From Desulfuromonas sp. CSMB_57 (lineage in GTDB: Bacteria > Desulfobacterota > Desulfuromonadia > Desulfuromonadales > Syntrophotaleaceae): a DNA stretch of 64,000 nucleotides. The notes beneath the pieces were generated by a model that ran no database searches, had not been told where the DNA came from, and was given only the letters and a program-made list of their open reading frames with translations. The stretch lies in contig NZ_JAFCIY020000006.1 of assembly GCF_020194955.2 (NCBI RefSeq), positions 1 through 64,000 on the forward strand, read 5' to 3'. Numbering within the stretch: the stretch's first letter is position 1; every line of letters begins with the position of its first letter. The translations under genes were made by a program, and so were the position numbers. This document shows positions 15,968-25,792 of this stretch, one piece after another.

Positions 15968-16366
15968 GTGACGACATCGGCGGTCAACACTCACAGCAAG
16001 GTCATCGGTTATGTGCTTTGGCTGTTCGGTTTTATCGGTGCCCACCGTTTTTATTACGGCAAGCCCATCTCCGGAACGGTGTATTTTTTCACCTGTGGTC
16101 TGTTTCTCATCGGTTGGCTGATCGATCTGTTCCTGATCCCCGGCATGGATCGGCAGGCGGATCTGCGATTCATGCCTGGTCGTCTGGATTACAATGTTGC
16201 CTGGATACTTCTGGCCTTTCTTGGTGCCTTTGGCGCGCACCGCTTCTACATGGGCAAATGGCCGACGGGGTTGCTCTACCTGTTCACCGTTGGTCTGTTC
16301 GGCGTGGGGCTCCTGTATGACCTTTGGACCCTCAACCGCCAAATCTCCGCCATAAACCGTGCCTGA
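15968..16366 (+). CDS. Tandem TM2-domain membrane protein
   Basis: 132 residues with two copies of the TM2 module. Each has a helix ending in GAHRFYxGK (copy 1 GFIGAHRFYYGK, copy 2 GAFGAHRFYMGK) and a second helix ending in a DLF/DLW turn. Four membrane helices in total. Function of TM2 proteins is unknown. GTG at 15968 with GAGG about nine bases upstream. The 81 bases before it are strongly AT-rich. Confidence 0.85.
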   Translation: MTTSAVNTHSKVIGYVLWLFGFIGAHRFYYGKPISGTVYFFTCGLFLIGWLIDLFLIPGMDRQADLRFMPGRLDYNVAWILLAFLGAFGAHRFYMGKWPTGLLYLFTVGLFGVGLLYDLWTLNRQISAINRA

Positions 16367-16417
16367 GGGCACAATACTGTCCGGTGAGGTTTTTCCCTGC
16401 ATGCCGAGAAATCCGTC

Positions 16418-16813
16418 ATGGAATTGATGAAGAACGATCGCTGCTTTGTTTGTGGACCTGATAACAATGCTGGGCTAAGAGCCGTCTTTCAACGGGACAA
16501 CCAGCGGCATCTGGCGTTTGGACGCGTTTGTCTGGCTGAAGCCTTTCAGGGTTGGCGGGGCAGGGTGCATGGTGGAGTCTTGGCGGCGCTGCTGGATGAG
16601 GCCTGCATCTATGCGTCCCTAGGGCTCGGCGGGGATCCGGTGACGGCCGATCTGCAGGTCCGCTACCTGTTGCCGGTACCCTGCGACCGCGAGGTGACAC
16701 TGTTCGGCGAAGTGGTCGAATGGCGCAAAAAGCTGGTCAAGGCCCAGTCCCGGCTGGTCCTGGATGGGCAGATTCATGCCGAAGGCCAGGCCCGCATCCT
16801 TCTTCTGCGTTGA
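16418..16813 (+). CDS. PaaI-like hotdog-fold acyl-CoA thioesterase
   Basis: 131 residues. The signature HGGVLAALLDEA is the PaaI-type hotdog thioesterase active region. The N-terminal CFVCG followed by NNAGL is seen in small uncharacterised PaaI-like proteins, and KAQSRLVLDGQIHAEGQARIL forms the last strands. Probably hydrolyses an acyl-CoA; the substrate is unknown. It converges on a long-chain acyl-CoA synthetase, with a hairpin between the two. Confidence 0.83.
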   Translation: MELMKNDRCFVCGPDNNAGLRAVFQRDNQRHLAFGRVCLAEAFQGWRGRVHGGVLAALLDEACIYASLGLGGDPVTADLQVRYLLPVPCDREVTLFGEVVEWRKKLVKAQSRLVLDGQIHAEGQARILLLR

Positions 16814-16819
16814 CGGGTT

Positions 16820-16839
16820 CGGGCCGGCTCGCCGGCCCG
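16820..16839. terminator. GC-rich hairpin between convergent genes
   Basis: CGGGCCGG / CCGGCCCG, an 8-bp stem with a CTCG loop, sits between the thioesterase and acyl-CoA synthetase stops. No T run follows on either strand, so it is at best a weak bidirectional terminator. Confidence 0.45.
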
Positions 16840-16845
16840 TATATG

Positions 16846-18696
16846 CTATTCGTTGGCGGACACCTCGGCTTCCACGGCATACCGCTTGATTTTGCGGGTG
16901 GTGGTCTTGGGAAACTCGTCGTCACGGAGGGTGAAGCGCCGGACCCGCTTGTAATCCGCGAGGATTTTGCCGGCCTGCAGAACCTCCCTGCGAATCAAAT
17001 TCTCGACATCCGCCTCGCTGAAAGCCGGCAGGCTGTTCTCCCGGACGTGGTTGTCGATGGCTTCCTGGTTGGGAAAAATGATGGCGTGCACCTCCTCGGC
17101 GGTGGCCGTCACCTTGTGCCCATAGACCATCACCTCGGCGATGAAGGGGCTTTTAAGCAGTTCGTTTTCCACCTCTTCGGGGTAGACGTTTTTGCCGTTG
17201 GGGGTGACAATCAGATTTTTGACCCGACCGCAGATACTCAAAAAGCCGTCCCCATCCAGTTTGCCCAAATCCCCGGTGTGGTACCAGCCGTCGACGATGG
17301 CTTCGGCGGTAGCCCGCGGCCGTTTGTAATAGCCCTGCATGACGTTGGGGCCCTTGATGAGGATTTCCCCCACTCCTTCCTCATTGGGATGCTCGATGCG
17401 AATCTGTACGCCGGGTATGGCCTGGCCGACGGTGCCGAGGCGCATGCCACCCGGCCGTTCGGCACTGATGATGGGCGATGTTTCGGTGATGCCATAGCCT
17501 TGCAGGATGGTCAGTCCCAATTGCTGCATGCCTTTGGCGATGGCGGGGTCCAATGCCGCACCGCCGCTGACGAAGGTCAGGTTGCCGCCCAGGTTCTTGC
17601 GCACCTTGGATTTGACCAGCGGCCGGGTGAAGGGCAGGGCGAAGAGTGTCCGGGACAAGGCCTTTTCCTCGATGCCCTTAAGGATTTTCTGCAACAGGAT
17701 GCGGTAGATGGCCGGCACACCCATGACATGGGTCGGCTTCTCTTCAACCAGATTCTGGCCCACCTTCTTCAAGGATTCGGCGATGGAGATGGTACCGCCC
17801 AGACTGAGGGGCACCAGGATGCCGGCCACCTGCTCGAAAACATGGTTGATGGGCAAAAAGGACAGGGTATGCATGGTGCTGTCGACCTGCAGATGCTGTA
17901 CCGCCGCCTGGATGTTGGAAACGATGTTGGCGTGACTGAGCATGGCGCCCTTGGCCCGCCCGGTGGTTCCGGAAGTATAGAGAATGACCGCCGTATCCGA
18001 GGGCGACCGACGGGACGGCGGTTGCGGCCCGCGCCCGGCAAAGTCTTGCATGGCGACCAGGCCATGCTGCCGCAGATAGTTCCGCCGCCGGATTTCATCC
18101 TGGGAAAAGAAATCCAGAGGCTTGGCCGGCGGAGTGAAGGAGGCCGCCAGATGTTCCAGATCACGGCCGAGGCGACTCAGGGCACTGTCGTCCCGGTCGG
18201 CGATGCGGTACTTGGCGCGGATGGCTCGCCAGGCTTCCGTCAGTTCACTGATGGCCTGCAGCACTTCGCTCTCGTCCGACTGCCCGGTCTGACCGTCCAG
18301 CAGAACGATTTTTTCCAGCTCCGGCAAATCCGTCCCGATTTTGGCCACGGTTTCCAGAAACGCCGGGTCCGTGAAGAGCAGGCGGCTGCCCGAATTGCCC
18401 AGCACATGCCGCAATTCGCCGGCCTTCAGTTCCTTGTCCACCGGTACGGCGATGGCGCCGCTGTGCAGAATGGCGAGATAGGCGGAAATCCAGCGGGGCG
18501 AGGTGGCGCCGAGGATGGCTACCCGGTCGCCGGGTCGGACGCCCCAGCGACACAATCCTCCGCAAATCTCCTCCACGTTCTGCCAAAGTTGGCGGTAGGA
18601 AAGGCTTTGCCAACCGTCCCCAACCTTGTATCGCAGAGCGCCCTTGTCAGGAAATCTCCCGGCTGCCTGCCGGACTGTTTCGTCGATGGTTTGCAT
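16846..18696 (-). CDS. Long-chain acyl-CoA synthetase (AMP-binding)
   Basis: 616 residues. The ATP/AMP signature YTSGTTGRAKGAMLSH is intact, followed by GYGITETSPI, the hinge region YHTGDLGKLDGDGFL and the C-terminal catalytic Lys region ending in TTRKIKRYAVE. This fits the FadD15/FAA1-like long-chain fatty acid:CoA ligase group. It activates fatty acids with ATP and CoA at the membrane. ATG 18696 matches the family start. Transcribed divergently from lepA; its terminal codons face the thioesterase gene. Confidence 0.9.
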   Translation of the reverse strand: MQTIDETVRQAAGRFPDKGALRYKVGDGWQSLSYRQLWQNVEEICGGLCRWGVRPGDRVAILGATSPRWISAYLAILHSGAIAVPVDKELKAGELRHVLGNSGSRLLFTDPAFLETVAKIGTDLPELEKIVLLDGQTGQSDESEVLQAISELTEAWRAIRAKYRIADRDDSALSRLGRDLEHLAASFTPPAKPLDFFSQDEIRRRNYLRQHGLVAMQDFAGRGPQPPSRRSPSDTAVILYTSGTTGRAKGAMLSHANIVSNIQAAVQHLQVDSTMHTLSFLPINHVFEQVAGILVPLSLGGTISIAESLKKVGQNLVEEKPTHVMGVPAIYRILLQKILKGIEEKALSRTLFALPFTRPLVKSKVRKNLGGNLTFVSGGAALDPAIAKGMQQLGLTILQGYGITETSPIISAERPGGMRLGTVGQAIPGVQIRIEHPNEEGVGEILIKGPNVMQGYYKRPRATAEAIVDGWYHTGDLGKLDGDGFLSICGRVKNLIVTPNGKNVYPEEVENELLKSPFIAEVMVYGHKVTATAEEVHAIIFPNQEAIDNHVRENSLPAFSEADVENLIRREVLQAGKILADYKRVRRFTLRDDEFPKTTTRKIKRYAVEAEVSANE

Positions 18697-18798
18697 GTGT
18701 GGTGCCCCCCGGAAGACCTGCTGATGTTAGCGTTGAAATGTGGCATCCTAGCCAGACAACGGCATGGAAGCAACGAAAAAGTCCCGGCGCCTTTTCCC

Positions 18799-18827
18799 TT
18801 TACAAAACAGCCGGCCTTGGGTAGATT
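18799..18827 (+). promoter_or_regulatory. Putative promoter for lepA
   Basis: TTTACA (18799-18804), a 17-base spacer and TAGATT (18822-18827) in the divergent gap, about 50 bases before the lepA ATG. The match is moderate. Confidence 0.42.
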
Positions 18828-18877
18828 ACACAATTTGCATGGATGTCTAATATTTTCGGGACCGATACCATAACATT

Positions 18878-20680
18878 ATGAATTTAAACAATATTCGCAA
18901 CTTTTCAATTATCGCCCACATCGATCACGGCAAATCGACCCTGGCCGATCGCTTGCTGGAAATCACCGGCGCCCTGACGGAGCGGGAAAAAACCAACCAG
19001 TTCCTCGACAAACTCGACCTGGAACGGGAGCGAGGCATCACCATCAAGGCCCAGGCCGTGCGTCTGCAATATGCGGCCGACGATGGGGAGACCTATATCC
19101 TCAATCTCATCGACACGCCCGGACATGTTGATTTCAGCTACGAGGTCAGTCGGTCTCTGGCGGCCTGTGAAGGGGGCTTGCTGGTGGTCGATGCCTCCCA
19201 GGGAGTGGAAGCTCAGACCCTGGCCAACGTCTACCTGGCCATCGACCACAACCTGGAGGTTTTTCCGGTTCTCAACAAGATCGATCTGCCCGGCGCCGAA
19301 CCGGAGCGCATCCGCGAAGAGATTGAGGAAATCATCGGCCTGGATGCCTCGGATGCGGTGCTGGCCAGCGCCAAGGAAGGAATCGGCATTCACGACATCC
19401 TCGAAGCGGTGGTCAAAAAGGTCCCCGCGCCCCGGGGGGATGCCGCCGCGCCCCTGAAAGCGCTGATTTTCGACTCCTGGTATGATTCTTACCAGGGTGT
19501 GGTCATCCTGGTGCGGGTTTTTGACGGGGTGCTGAAAAAGGGCGAGAAAATTCGCCTCATGGCCAGCGGCAAAACCTATGAGGTGATCAAGGTCGGTGTC
19601 TTCGCCCCCCATCCGATGGAGATGTCGGAACTGGGACCCGGGGAGGTCGGATTCGTCATCGCCGGCATCAAAGTGGTGCAGGATGCCCGAGTCGGGGATA
19701 CCATCACCCACCTGCAGCGGCCCGCCGAAAAGCCGCTGCCGGGATTCAAGGAAGTCAAGCCCATGGTCTTTTCGGGCCTCTATCCCATCGACACCGGGGA
19801 TTACGACGCTCTGCGCGATGCCATGGAAAAACTGCAGCTCAACGACTCGTCCTTCACTTTCGAGCCGGAAAACTCCCTGGCCCTCGGGTTCGGTTTTCGC
19901 TGCGGCTTTTTGGGACTGCTGCACATGGAGATCATCCAGGAGCGGTTGGAGCGGGAGTTCAACGTCGATCTGATCACCACGGCGCCGACGGTGCGTTACC
20001 GTGTCTTCACCACCAAGGGAGAGGAACTGATCGTCGACAGCGCCAACAAACTGCCCGAAGTGCAGTACATCGATCGGATTCTGGAACCCTTCATTCTGGC
20101 GTCGATCCATGTGCCCAACGATTATGTCGGAGCGGTGCTGGCCCTGTGCGAGGAAAAGCGCGGCCTCCAGCGGGAAATCAAGTACCTGACCTCGAACCGT
20201 GTGATGGTGGTGTACGAGTTGCCGCTGAACGAAATCGTCCTCGATTTCTACGACCGGCTAAAAACCGTCAGTCGCGGTTACGCTTCGCTGGATTATGAAT
20301 TTCTCGATTATCGGCCCAGCGAACTGGTGCGACTCAATATCCTGGTCAACGGCGAAGTGGTCGATGCCCTGTCCCTGATTGTGCATCGCGACAAATCCCA
20401 GTATCGCGGCCGGGAACTGGTCGGCAAAATGAAGGAGTTCATCCCGCGGCAGCAATATGAAGTGGCGATCCAGGCAGCCATCGGCAGCAAGGTCGTGGCC
20501 CGGGTCAACGTCAAGGCCTTGCGCAAGGACGTGACCGCCAAATGCTATGGCGGTGACATTACCCGTAAGCGCAAGTTGCTGGAAAAGCAGAAGGAAGGCA
20601 AAAAGCGCATGAAGCAGGTCGGGAACGTCGAGTTGCCGCAGGAAGCCTTCCTGGCCATTCTCAAAGTGAAGGAACAGTGA
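18878..20680 (+). CDS. lepA: Elongation factor 4 (LepA), back-translocase GTPase
   Basis: 600 residues. The G1 motif [14 protein letters not shown] begins near residue 12, G3 is DTPGHVDF and G4 NKIDLPGA. The EF-G-like domains and the LepA-specific C-terminal domain ([20 protein letters not shown]) are complete. LepA binds ribosomes and affects initiation and stalled elongation. Overlaps the region of the lepB start; the lepA-lepB pair is a common bacterial arrangement. Confidence 0.97.
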   Translation: MNLNNIRNFSIIAHIDHGKSTLADRLLEITGALTEREKTNQFLDKLDLERERGITIKAQAVRLQYAADDGETYILNLIDTPGHVDFSYEVSRSLAACEGGLLVVDASQGVEAQTLANVYLAIDHNLEVFPVLNKIDLPGAEPERIREEIEEIIGLDASDAVLASAKEGIGIHDILEAVVKKVPAPRGDAAAPLKALIFDSWYDSYQGVVILVRVFDGVLKKGEKIRLMASGKTYEVIKVGVFAPHPMEMSELGPGEVGFVIAGIKVVQDARVGDTITHLQRPAEKPLPGFKEVKPMVFSGLYPIDTGDYDALRDAMEKLQLNDSSFTFEPENSLALGFGFRCGFLGLLHMEIIQERLEREFNVDLITTAPTVRYRVFTTKGEELIVDSANKLPEVQYIDRILEPFILASIHVPNDYVGAVLALCEEKRGLQREIKYLTSNRVMVVYELPLNEIVLDFYDRLKTVSRGYASLDYEFLDYRPSELVRLNILVNGEVVDALSLIVHRDKSQYRGRELVGKMKEFIPRQQYEVAIQAAIGSKVVARVNVKALRKDVTAKCYGGDITRKRKLLEKQKEGKKRMKQVGNVELPQEAFLAILKVKEQ

Positions 20681-20682
20681 GT

Positions 20683-21360
20683 ATGACACAGCAAACCGCA
20701 GGCTCCCATCCCGAATCCCAATCCAAGACGACGCGCGTGCGCAAACCCTGGTACCGGGAATGGAGCGAGGCCATCATGGTGGCCCTGATCCTGGCCCTGA
20801 TCATTCGCACCTTTTTCTTCCAGGCCTTCAAGATTCCATCCGGGTCCATGGAGGATACCCTGCTCATCGGCGATCATCTGCTGGTCAACAAGTTCATCTA
20901 CGGGGTCAAAGTACCTTTTACCGATACCCGCATGCTGCGCTGGCGGGAACCGCAGCGTGGGGAAATCATTGTTTTTGAATTTCCCGAAGATCGTCATTTG
21001 CCCTTTTACAAGAAGCGGGACTTCATCAAGCGCATCATCGGTCTGCCCGGAGACGTCGTGGAAATTCGGGACAAGCAGGTTCTGGTCAACGGCCAGCCCT
21101 ATGTCATTGCCCAGGAGGTTCACAAGGAGGAAGAGGTGCTGCCCGGCCCCTTCACGCCCCGCGACTTCATGGCGCCGGTCACGGTACCCGAGGATGAATA
21201 TTTCACCATGGGCGACAACCGCGATCGCTCCTATGACAGCCGCTTCTGGGGCTTTGTCAAGATGGATGAGATCAAGGGGCGGGCCCTGATCAAATACTGG
21301 TCGTGGGATCCGGAAACCCACCGCCCGCGGTGGGAGCGCATGGGCCGACCGATCCGCTGA
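20683..21360 (+). CDS. lepB: Signal peptidase I
   Basis: 225 residues. One N-terminal membrane helix (IMVALILALIIRTFFFQAF), then the catalytic Ser55 in IPSGSMEDTL, the catalytic Lys in DFIKRIIGLPGD near 116, and the box GDNRDRSYDSR. It cleaves signal peptides on the outer face of the inner membrane. ATG 20683 is preceded by AAGGAA inside the lepA end; a GTG at 20677 overlaps the lepA stop. Cotranscribed with lepA. Confidence 0.95.
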   Translation: MTQQTAGSHPESQSKTTRVRKPWYREWSEAIMVALILALIIRTFFFQAFKIPSGSMEDTLLIGDHLLVNKFIYGVKVPFTDTRMLRWREPQRGEIIVFEFPEDRHLPFYKKRDFIKRIIGLPGDVVEIRDKQVLVNGQPYVIAQEVHKEEEVLPGPFTPRDFMAPVTVPEDEYFTMGDNRDRSYDSRFWGFVKMDEIKGRALIKYWSWDPETHRPRWERMGRPIR

Positions 21361-21390
21361 CAGGACTCAAGGTGGCGCCCGTTTTTCCCT

Positions 21391-21419
21391 TTGACAAACC
21401 GAAGGCACCTGTGTATAAT
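21391..21419 (+). promoter_or_regulatory. Consensus sigma70 promoter of the pyr operon
   Basis: TTGACA (21391-21396), exactly 17 bases, TATAAT (21414-21419): a perfect consensus promoter. It drives the attenuated leader in front of pyrR. Such strength fits a gene set controlled after initiation. Confidence 0.88.
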
Positions 21420-21460
21420 TCTGAAAATTTGCTTGAAGCAGCCATGTGCCTTTTAAGTTA

Positions 21461-21560
21461 ATCCAGAGAGGTTAGCAAAGGTGGGGCCCGAATCCGTTCT
21501 GCACAGTACGGCAATAGATCATCCGGGTACTCTTTCCTGAGGGCGAGAGTACCCTTTTTT
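21461..21560 (+). promoter_or_regulatory. PyrR-dependent transcription attenuator
   Basis: The leader carries ATCCAGAGAGGTTAGCAAAG (21461-21480), which matches the conserved PyrR binding loop. It is followed by a terminator: stem GGGTACTCT (21525-21533) with AGAGTACCC (21546-21554), then six Ts (21555-21560). With UMP/UTP bound, PyrR should stabilise the binding hairpin and let the terminator form; otherwise an antiterminator reads through into pyrR-pyrB-pyrC-carA-carB. Confidence 0.88.
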
Positions 21561-21587
21561 GTGCCTAAAATCGAGGAGATGCAAACG

Positions 21588-22124
21588 ATGGCAACGCGGG
21601 AAACGATCATCCTGGACCAACCGGCCATTACCCGGGCCCTGACGCGGATTGCCCATGAGATCCTGGAAAGCAACCGGGGCACCGAAGGCGTTGTTCTCAT
21701 CGGCATTCGCACCGGAGGAGACCACCTGGCCCTGGCCCTGCAACAGCGCATCAAGGACATCGAAGGCGTGACTGTGCCCCTGGGAATCGTTGATATCACC
21801 ATGTATCGCGACGACCTGGCGTCCCGAGGCAGTCTGCCGGTGGGTAAAACCGAGATCCCCTTTGCTCTGGATGACAAGGCCCTGGTCCTGGTCGACGATG
21901 TGCTCTACACCGGGCGCACCATTCGCGCGGCCATGGATGCGGTCATGGACCTCGGGCGGCCTCGCACCATCCAGTTGGCGGTGCTCATCGACCGCGGTCA
22001 TCGCGAGTTGCCCATCCGGCCCGATTATGTCGGCCGCAACGTCCCGACGGCCCACAACGAGCAGATTGTGGTCGCCTTCGACCAGGCCAATCACCCTGTT
22101 GAGGTGCGTTTGATTAAGCCCTGA
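21588..22124 (+). CDS. pyrR: PyrR bifunctional pyr attenuation regulator / uracil phosphoribosyltransferase
   Basis: 178 residues. The PRPP-binding motif LVLVDDVLYTGRTIRAA and early RTGGDHLA are typical of PyrR. It senses uridine nucleotides, binds the pyr leader RNA and has uracil phosphoribosyltransferase activity. Start ATG 21588 is chosen because GAGGAG lies nine bases upstream; the frame extends to a GTG at 21561 that would lie right at the terminator T run. It is the first gene of the operon that it should regulate. Confidence 0.95.
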   Translation: MATRETIILDQPAITRALTRIAHEILESNRGTEGVVLIGIRTGGDHLALALQQRIKDIEGVTVPLGIVDITMYRDDLASRGSLPVGKTEIPFALDDKALVLVDDVLYTGRTIRAAMDAVMDLGRPRTIQLAVLIDRGHRELPIRPDYVGRNVPTAHNEQIVVAFDQANHPVEVRLIKP

Positions 22125-22138
22125 GGACAAGAACCGCG

Positions 22139-22173
22139 CTGGACCGGAGGTTGACGTTCCGTTTTCGGTCCAG
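22139..22173 (+). other. Intergenic hairpin pyrR-pyrB
   Basis: CTGGACCG (22139-22146) pairs with CGGTCCAG (22166-22173) around a 19-base loop. No T run. Possibly an mRNA processing or stability element inside the operon. Confidence 0.4.
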
Positions 22174-22221
22174 GCCGCCAACAGTTGAAGTCAAACAGCT
22201 ATTCTCATAGGGAGGGCCCGC

Positions 22222-23154
22222 ATGGTATTTCGACACAAACACATTCTCGGCATCGAGCAGTTCACCCGGGAAGAGATTCATTTCATTCTGGACACCGCCG
22301 AAAGTTTCAAGGAAATCAACAGTCGGCAAATTAAAAAGGTTCCGACCCTGCGCGGCAAGACCATCATCAACGTGTTTTTCGAAGCCAGCACCCGGACCCG
22401 AACCTCCTTTGAAGTTGCCGCCAAACGTCTGTCGGCGGACACCTACAATATCAGCGCCTCGACCTCGGCCCTGGTCAAGGGGGAGACCCTGGAAGATACA
22501 GCCAAAAACCTGGAGGCCATGAAGCCCGATATTATCGTCATGCGCCACAATGCTTCCGGGGCGCCCCATTATTTGGCCGACCGCTGCGACTTCTCGGTAC
22601 TGAACGCCGGCGACGGCGCCCATGAGCACCCCAGCCAGGCACTGCTCGATCTCATGACCATGCGGCAGCACAAGGGCCGCATCGAAGGGCTCAAGGTGGC
22701 CATCATCGGCGACATCACCCACAGTCGCGTGGCTCGCTCCAATCTGCTGGCCCTGCAGAAATGCGGCGCCGAAGTGCGCCTGTGCGGGCCCGGCACCTTG
22801 TTGCCGACCGGCGTGGAACAGTGGGGCGTGCCGGTTTTTCACCGCATTGAAGATGCTATCGACCAGGCCGACGTGGTCATGATGCTGCGTATCCAGCAGG
22901 AGCGGCAGGGCAAGACCCTGCTGCCTTCTCTGCGGGAATACGCCATGTACTATGGTCTCAACCGCAGCAAGCTGAGTCTGGCTCGGGAAGACGCCATTGT
23001 CATGCACCCCGGCCCCATGAACCGGGGGGTCGAAATCAGTTCCGAAGTGGCCGACGGACCGCAGAACGTCATTCTGGAGCAGGTCGAAAACGGGGTGGCG
23101 GTGCGCATGGCGCTGCTCTACCTGGTTTCCGGCGGGGAACAGCTCGAGGTCTGA
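22222..23154 (+). CDS. pyrB: Aspartate carbamoyltransferase catalytic subunit
   Basis: 310 residues. The carbamoyl-phosphate loop STRTRTSFE, the motif [10 protein letters not shown] and the aspartate-loop [11 protein letters not shown] are present. It makes N-carbamoyl-aspartate, the second step of pyrimidine synthesis. AGGGAGGG lies upstream of ATG. No pyrI regulatory subunit is adjacent; control is through PyrR. pyrC follows after 59 bases. Confidence 0.96.
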   Translation: MVFRHKHILGIEQFTREEIHFILDTAESFKEINSRQIKKVPTLRGKTIINVFFEASTRTRTSFEVAAKRLSADTYNISASTSALVKGETLEDTAKNLEAMKPDIIVMRHNASGAPHYLADRCDFSVLNAGDGAHEHPSQALLDLMTMRQHKGRIEGLKVAIIGDITHSRVARSNLLALQKCGAEVRLCGPGTLLPTGVEQWGVPVFHRIEDAIDQADVVMMLRIQQERQGKTLLPSLREYAMYYGLNRSKLSLAREDAIVMHPGPMNRGVEISSEVADGPQNVILEQVENGVAVRMALLYLVSGGEQLEV

Positions 23155-23213
23155 CAGGTTGCCGTCGCCCTTAGCGGGCCACTAAGAATGTGACACTTCC
23201 TAAAACGGGGTGA

Positions 23214-24488
23214 ATGATGAAAACTCTGATCAAAAACGGGCGGGTTCTCGACCCGGCCCACCAAATCGATGCCAACCTGGATGTGCTGGCGGTCGACGGC
23301 AAAATCGCTCAGATTGCCGCCGGCATCGAGCTGCCCGATGCTGAAACCATCGACGCCGGAGGATTGCTGGTGGTTCCGGGCCTTATCGATATCCATGTGC
23401 ACCTGCGGGACCCGGGTTACGAATACAAAGAAGATATCGTTTCCGGTACCCGTGCGGCGGCAGCGGGCGGGTTTGCCGCCGTGGCTTGCATGCCCAATAC
23501 CAACCCGATCAACGACAATAAGGCGGTAACCACCTACATCCGCCAGAAAGCAGCGGCGGAAGGACAGGTTCGGGTCTACCCCGTCGGTTCCATTACCAAA
23601 GGGCTCAAGGGCGAATCCCTGGCCGAGTTCGGCGATCTGCAGGCGGCCGGCTGCGTGGCGGTTTCCGACGACGGGCGTCCCGTAACCAGCGGTGAAATCA
23701 TGCGCCGCGCCCTGGAATACGCCCGCTCTTTCCAACTGCCCGTCATCAGCCATGCCGAGGATCTGTCCCTGGTGGGGGACGGAGTCATGAATGAAGGCTT
23801 TGTCGCGACCCAGTTGGGCCTGCGCGGCATTCCCTGGGTGGCTGAAGATGCCGCCGTCGCCCGCGACGTCCTGCTGGCCGAATTCACCGGAGCCCGATTG
23901 CATATCGCCCATGTCTCGACCCGCGGTGCAGTGGAAATCATTCGCGCCGCGCAGCGCCGGGGCGTGCCGGTCACGGCGGAAACGGCGCCCCATTATTTCA
24001 CCCTGACGGACGAAGCGGTACGCGGCTACGACACCCATGCCAAAATGAATCCGCCCCTGCGCGGCGCCGCGGATGTGCAGGCAATCCGCGATGGCTTGGC
24101 CGACGGCACCCTGAGCGTTATCGCCACGGACCACGCGCCTCATCATGTCGACGAGAAAAATGTCGAATTCAATCTTGCCCTGAATGGGATTGTCGGTTTG
24201 GAAACGGCCCTGCCCCTGACTCTGCGTCTGGTGGAAGAGGGCGTGCTGACCCTGACGGAGGCCATCGCCCGGTTGACCATCGGTCCGGCCAGGGCCCTCG
24301 GCTTGCCCGGCGGCACCCTGGAAGTGGGTCGGGCCGCGGATATCACCCTCGTCGATCCGACCTGCAAGTGGACCCTCGACCCGGCTCGACTTCTCTCCCG
24401 CAGCAAGAACACCCCCTTTGGGGGCTGGCAGCTGAAAGGGGCGGCGGCCTTGACCATGGTCGACGGCAGGGTGGTTTACCAGCGTTAG
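23214..24488 (+). CDS. pyrC: Dihydroorotase (type I, PyrC)
   Basis: 424 residues. Metal-binding [10 protein letters not shown] (HxH) near 60, later conserved histidines in ISHAEDLSL and [12 protein letters not shown], and ATDHAPHH with the catalytic Asp. It cyclises carbamoyl-aspartate to dihydroorotate. The size and [10 protein letters not shown] fit the zinc-dependent long form usually catalytically active on its own. Start at the first of two adjacent ATGs (23214/23217). Confidence 0.96.
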   Translation: MMKTLIKNGRVLDPAHQIDANLDVLAVDGKIAQIAAGIELPDAETIDAGGLLVVPGLIDIHVHLRDPGYEYKEDIVSGTRAAAAGGFAAVACMPNTNPINDNKAVTTYIRQKAAAEGQVRVYPVGSITKGLKGESLAEFGDLQAAGCVAVSDDGRPVTSGEIMRRALEYARSFQLPVISHAEDLSLVGDGVMNEGFVATQLGLRGIPWVAEDAAVARDVLLAEFTGARLHIAHVSTRGAVEIIRAAQRRGVPVTAETAPHYFTLTDEAVRGYDTHAKMNPPLRGAADVQAIRDGLADGTLSVIATDHAPHHVDEKNVEFNLALNGIVGLETALPLTLRLVEEGVLTLTEAIARLTIGPARALGLPGGTLEVGRAADITLVDPTCKWTLDPARLLSRSKNTPFGGWQLKGAAALTMVDGRVVYQR

Positions 24489-24542
24489 ACTTTCAGAACT
24501 GAAACAGGAAACACTCACTCCATAGCAAGGAGCACGACCTTG

Positions 24543-25673
24543 ATGAAAGCAATTTTAGCCCTGGCTGACGGTCGGGTCTTTTTCGGCGAGGCATTTGGCG
24601 CCATCGGCGAGGTGACCGGCGAGGTGGTTTTCAACACCAGCATGACCGGCTACCAGGAGATCCTGACGGACCCGTCCTATCGCGGCGAAATCGTCACCAT
24701 GACCTATCCTCTCATCGGCAATGTGGGCGTCAATCACGAGGACGTCGAATCAGGCCGGCCCCATCTGGCGGGTTTCGTGGTCAAGGAATATTGCCCGTAT
24801 CCCAGCAACTGGCGCTGCGAACGCACCCTTGATGAATATCTCAAGGAAAACAATATTGTCGGCATCCAGGGCCTGGATACCCGTGCCCTGGTGCGACACA
24901 TCCGCGACCATGGCGCCCAGACCGGGATCATTTCCTCGGTGGATTTGGATCCGGCCTCCCTGCTCGAAAAGGTGCGCCAGGCGCCGTCCATTGTCGGCCG
25001 TGACCTGGTGCGGGAAGTGACCTGCCCGGCGCCCTATCACTGGACGGAGGGGCCCTGGCAGCTCGGCGCCGGCTACCAGCCCGGCGAGCCGCCGCGCTAT
25101 CGCGTGGTAGCCTACGATTTCGGCATCAAACGCAACATTCTGCGCAACCTGGTGGCTGCCGGTTGCGATGTCACCGTGGTGCCGGCCACCACCCCGGCCG
25201 AGGAAGTGCTGGCCATGCAGCCTGACGGGGTATTTCTCAGCAACGGCCCCGGTGACCCGGAACCCGTCACCTACGCCCAGGAAAACATCCGTAAACTGCT
25301 GGGGAAAACACCCATCTTCGGCATCTGCCTGGGGCACCAGCTGCTGGCCCTGGCCTTGGGCGGTCGGACCTACAAGCTCAAATTCGGCCACCGCGGGGGA
25401 AATCAGCCGGTGCAGCGCCAGGAAGAGGGCGGCCAGGTGGAAATCACCGCCCAGAATCACGGCTTTGCCGTGGACGGCCAGTCCATCGAGGATGATGCCG
25501 TGCTGACTCACATCAACCTTAACGACAATACCATCGAGGGTCTGGTGCATAAACAGGTTCCGGCCTTTTCGGTGCAATACCATCCCGAGGCTTCACCCGG
25601 TCCCCATGACGCCCGCTACCTGTTCGAGCGTTTTACCAGGTTGATGGAACAGCAGCGTCGCCAAGGCTGCTGA
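24543..25673 (+). CDS. carA: Carbamoyl-phosphate synthase small subunit
   Basis: 376 residues. The N-terminal CPSase small domain ([17 protein letters not shown]) is followed by the class I glutamine amidotransferase domain with nucleophile Cys in [15 protein letters not shown] and His/Glu in [11 protein letters not shown]. It supplies ammonia from glutamine to CarB. ATG 24543 has AAGGAG ten bases upstream; a TTG at 24540 is also possible. carB starts about 120 bases downstream. Confidence 0.96.
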   Translation: MKAILALADGRVFFGEAFGAIGEVTGEVVFNTSMTGYQEILTDPSYRGEIVTMTYPLIGNVGVNHEDVESGRPHLAGFVVKEYCPYPSNWRCERTLDEYLKENNIVGIQGLDTRALVRHIRDHGAQTGIISSVDLDPASLLEKVRQAPSIVGRDLVREVTCPAPYHWTEGPWQLGAGYQPGEPPRYRVVAYDFGIKRNILRNLVAAGCDVTVVPATTPAEEVLAMQPDGVFLSNGPGDPEPVTYAQENIRKLLGKTPIFGICLGHQLLALALGGRTYKLKFGHRGGNQPVQRQEEGGQVEITAQNHGFAVDGQSIEDDAVLTHINLNDNTIEGLVHKQVPAFSVQYHPEASPGPHDARYLFERFTRLMEQQRRQGC

Positions 25674-25792
25674 TTGCTCAGACCGCACCTCAAGGTCTGC
25701 GAAGCCTCTGGCCGCGCGACTTGGCAAAGAATCATTCACCTGGTCGCCGGCCGTTTCCGCCCCCGGGCGTTGGACAACTTGAAGGACTCACT

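Noticed and set aside
16720-18873. 717-codon plus-strand frame opposite the acyl-CoA synthetase
   Set aside because: Shadow of the AMP-binding gene, which has a complete set of motifs.
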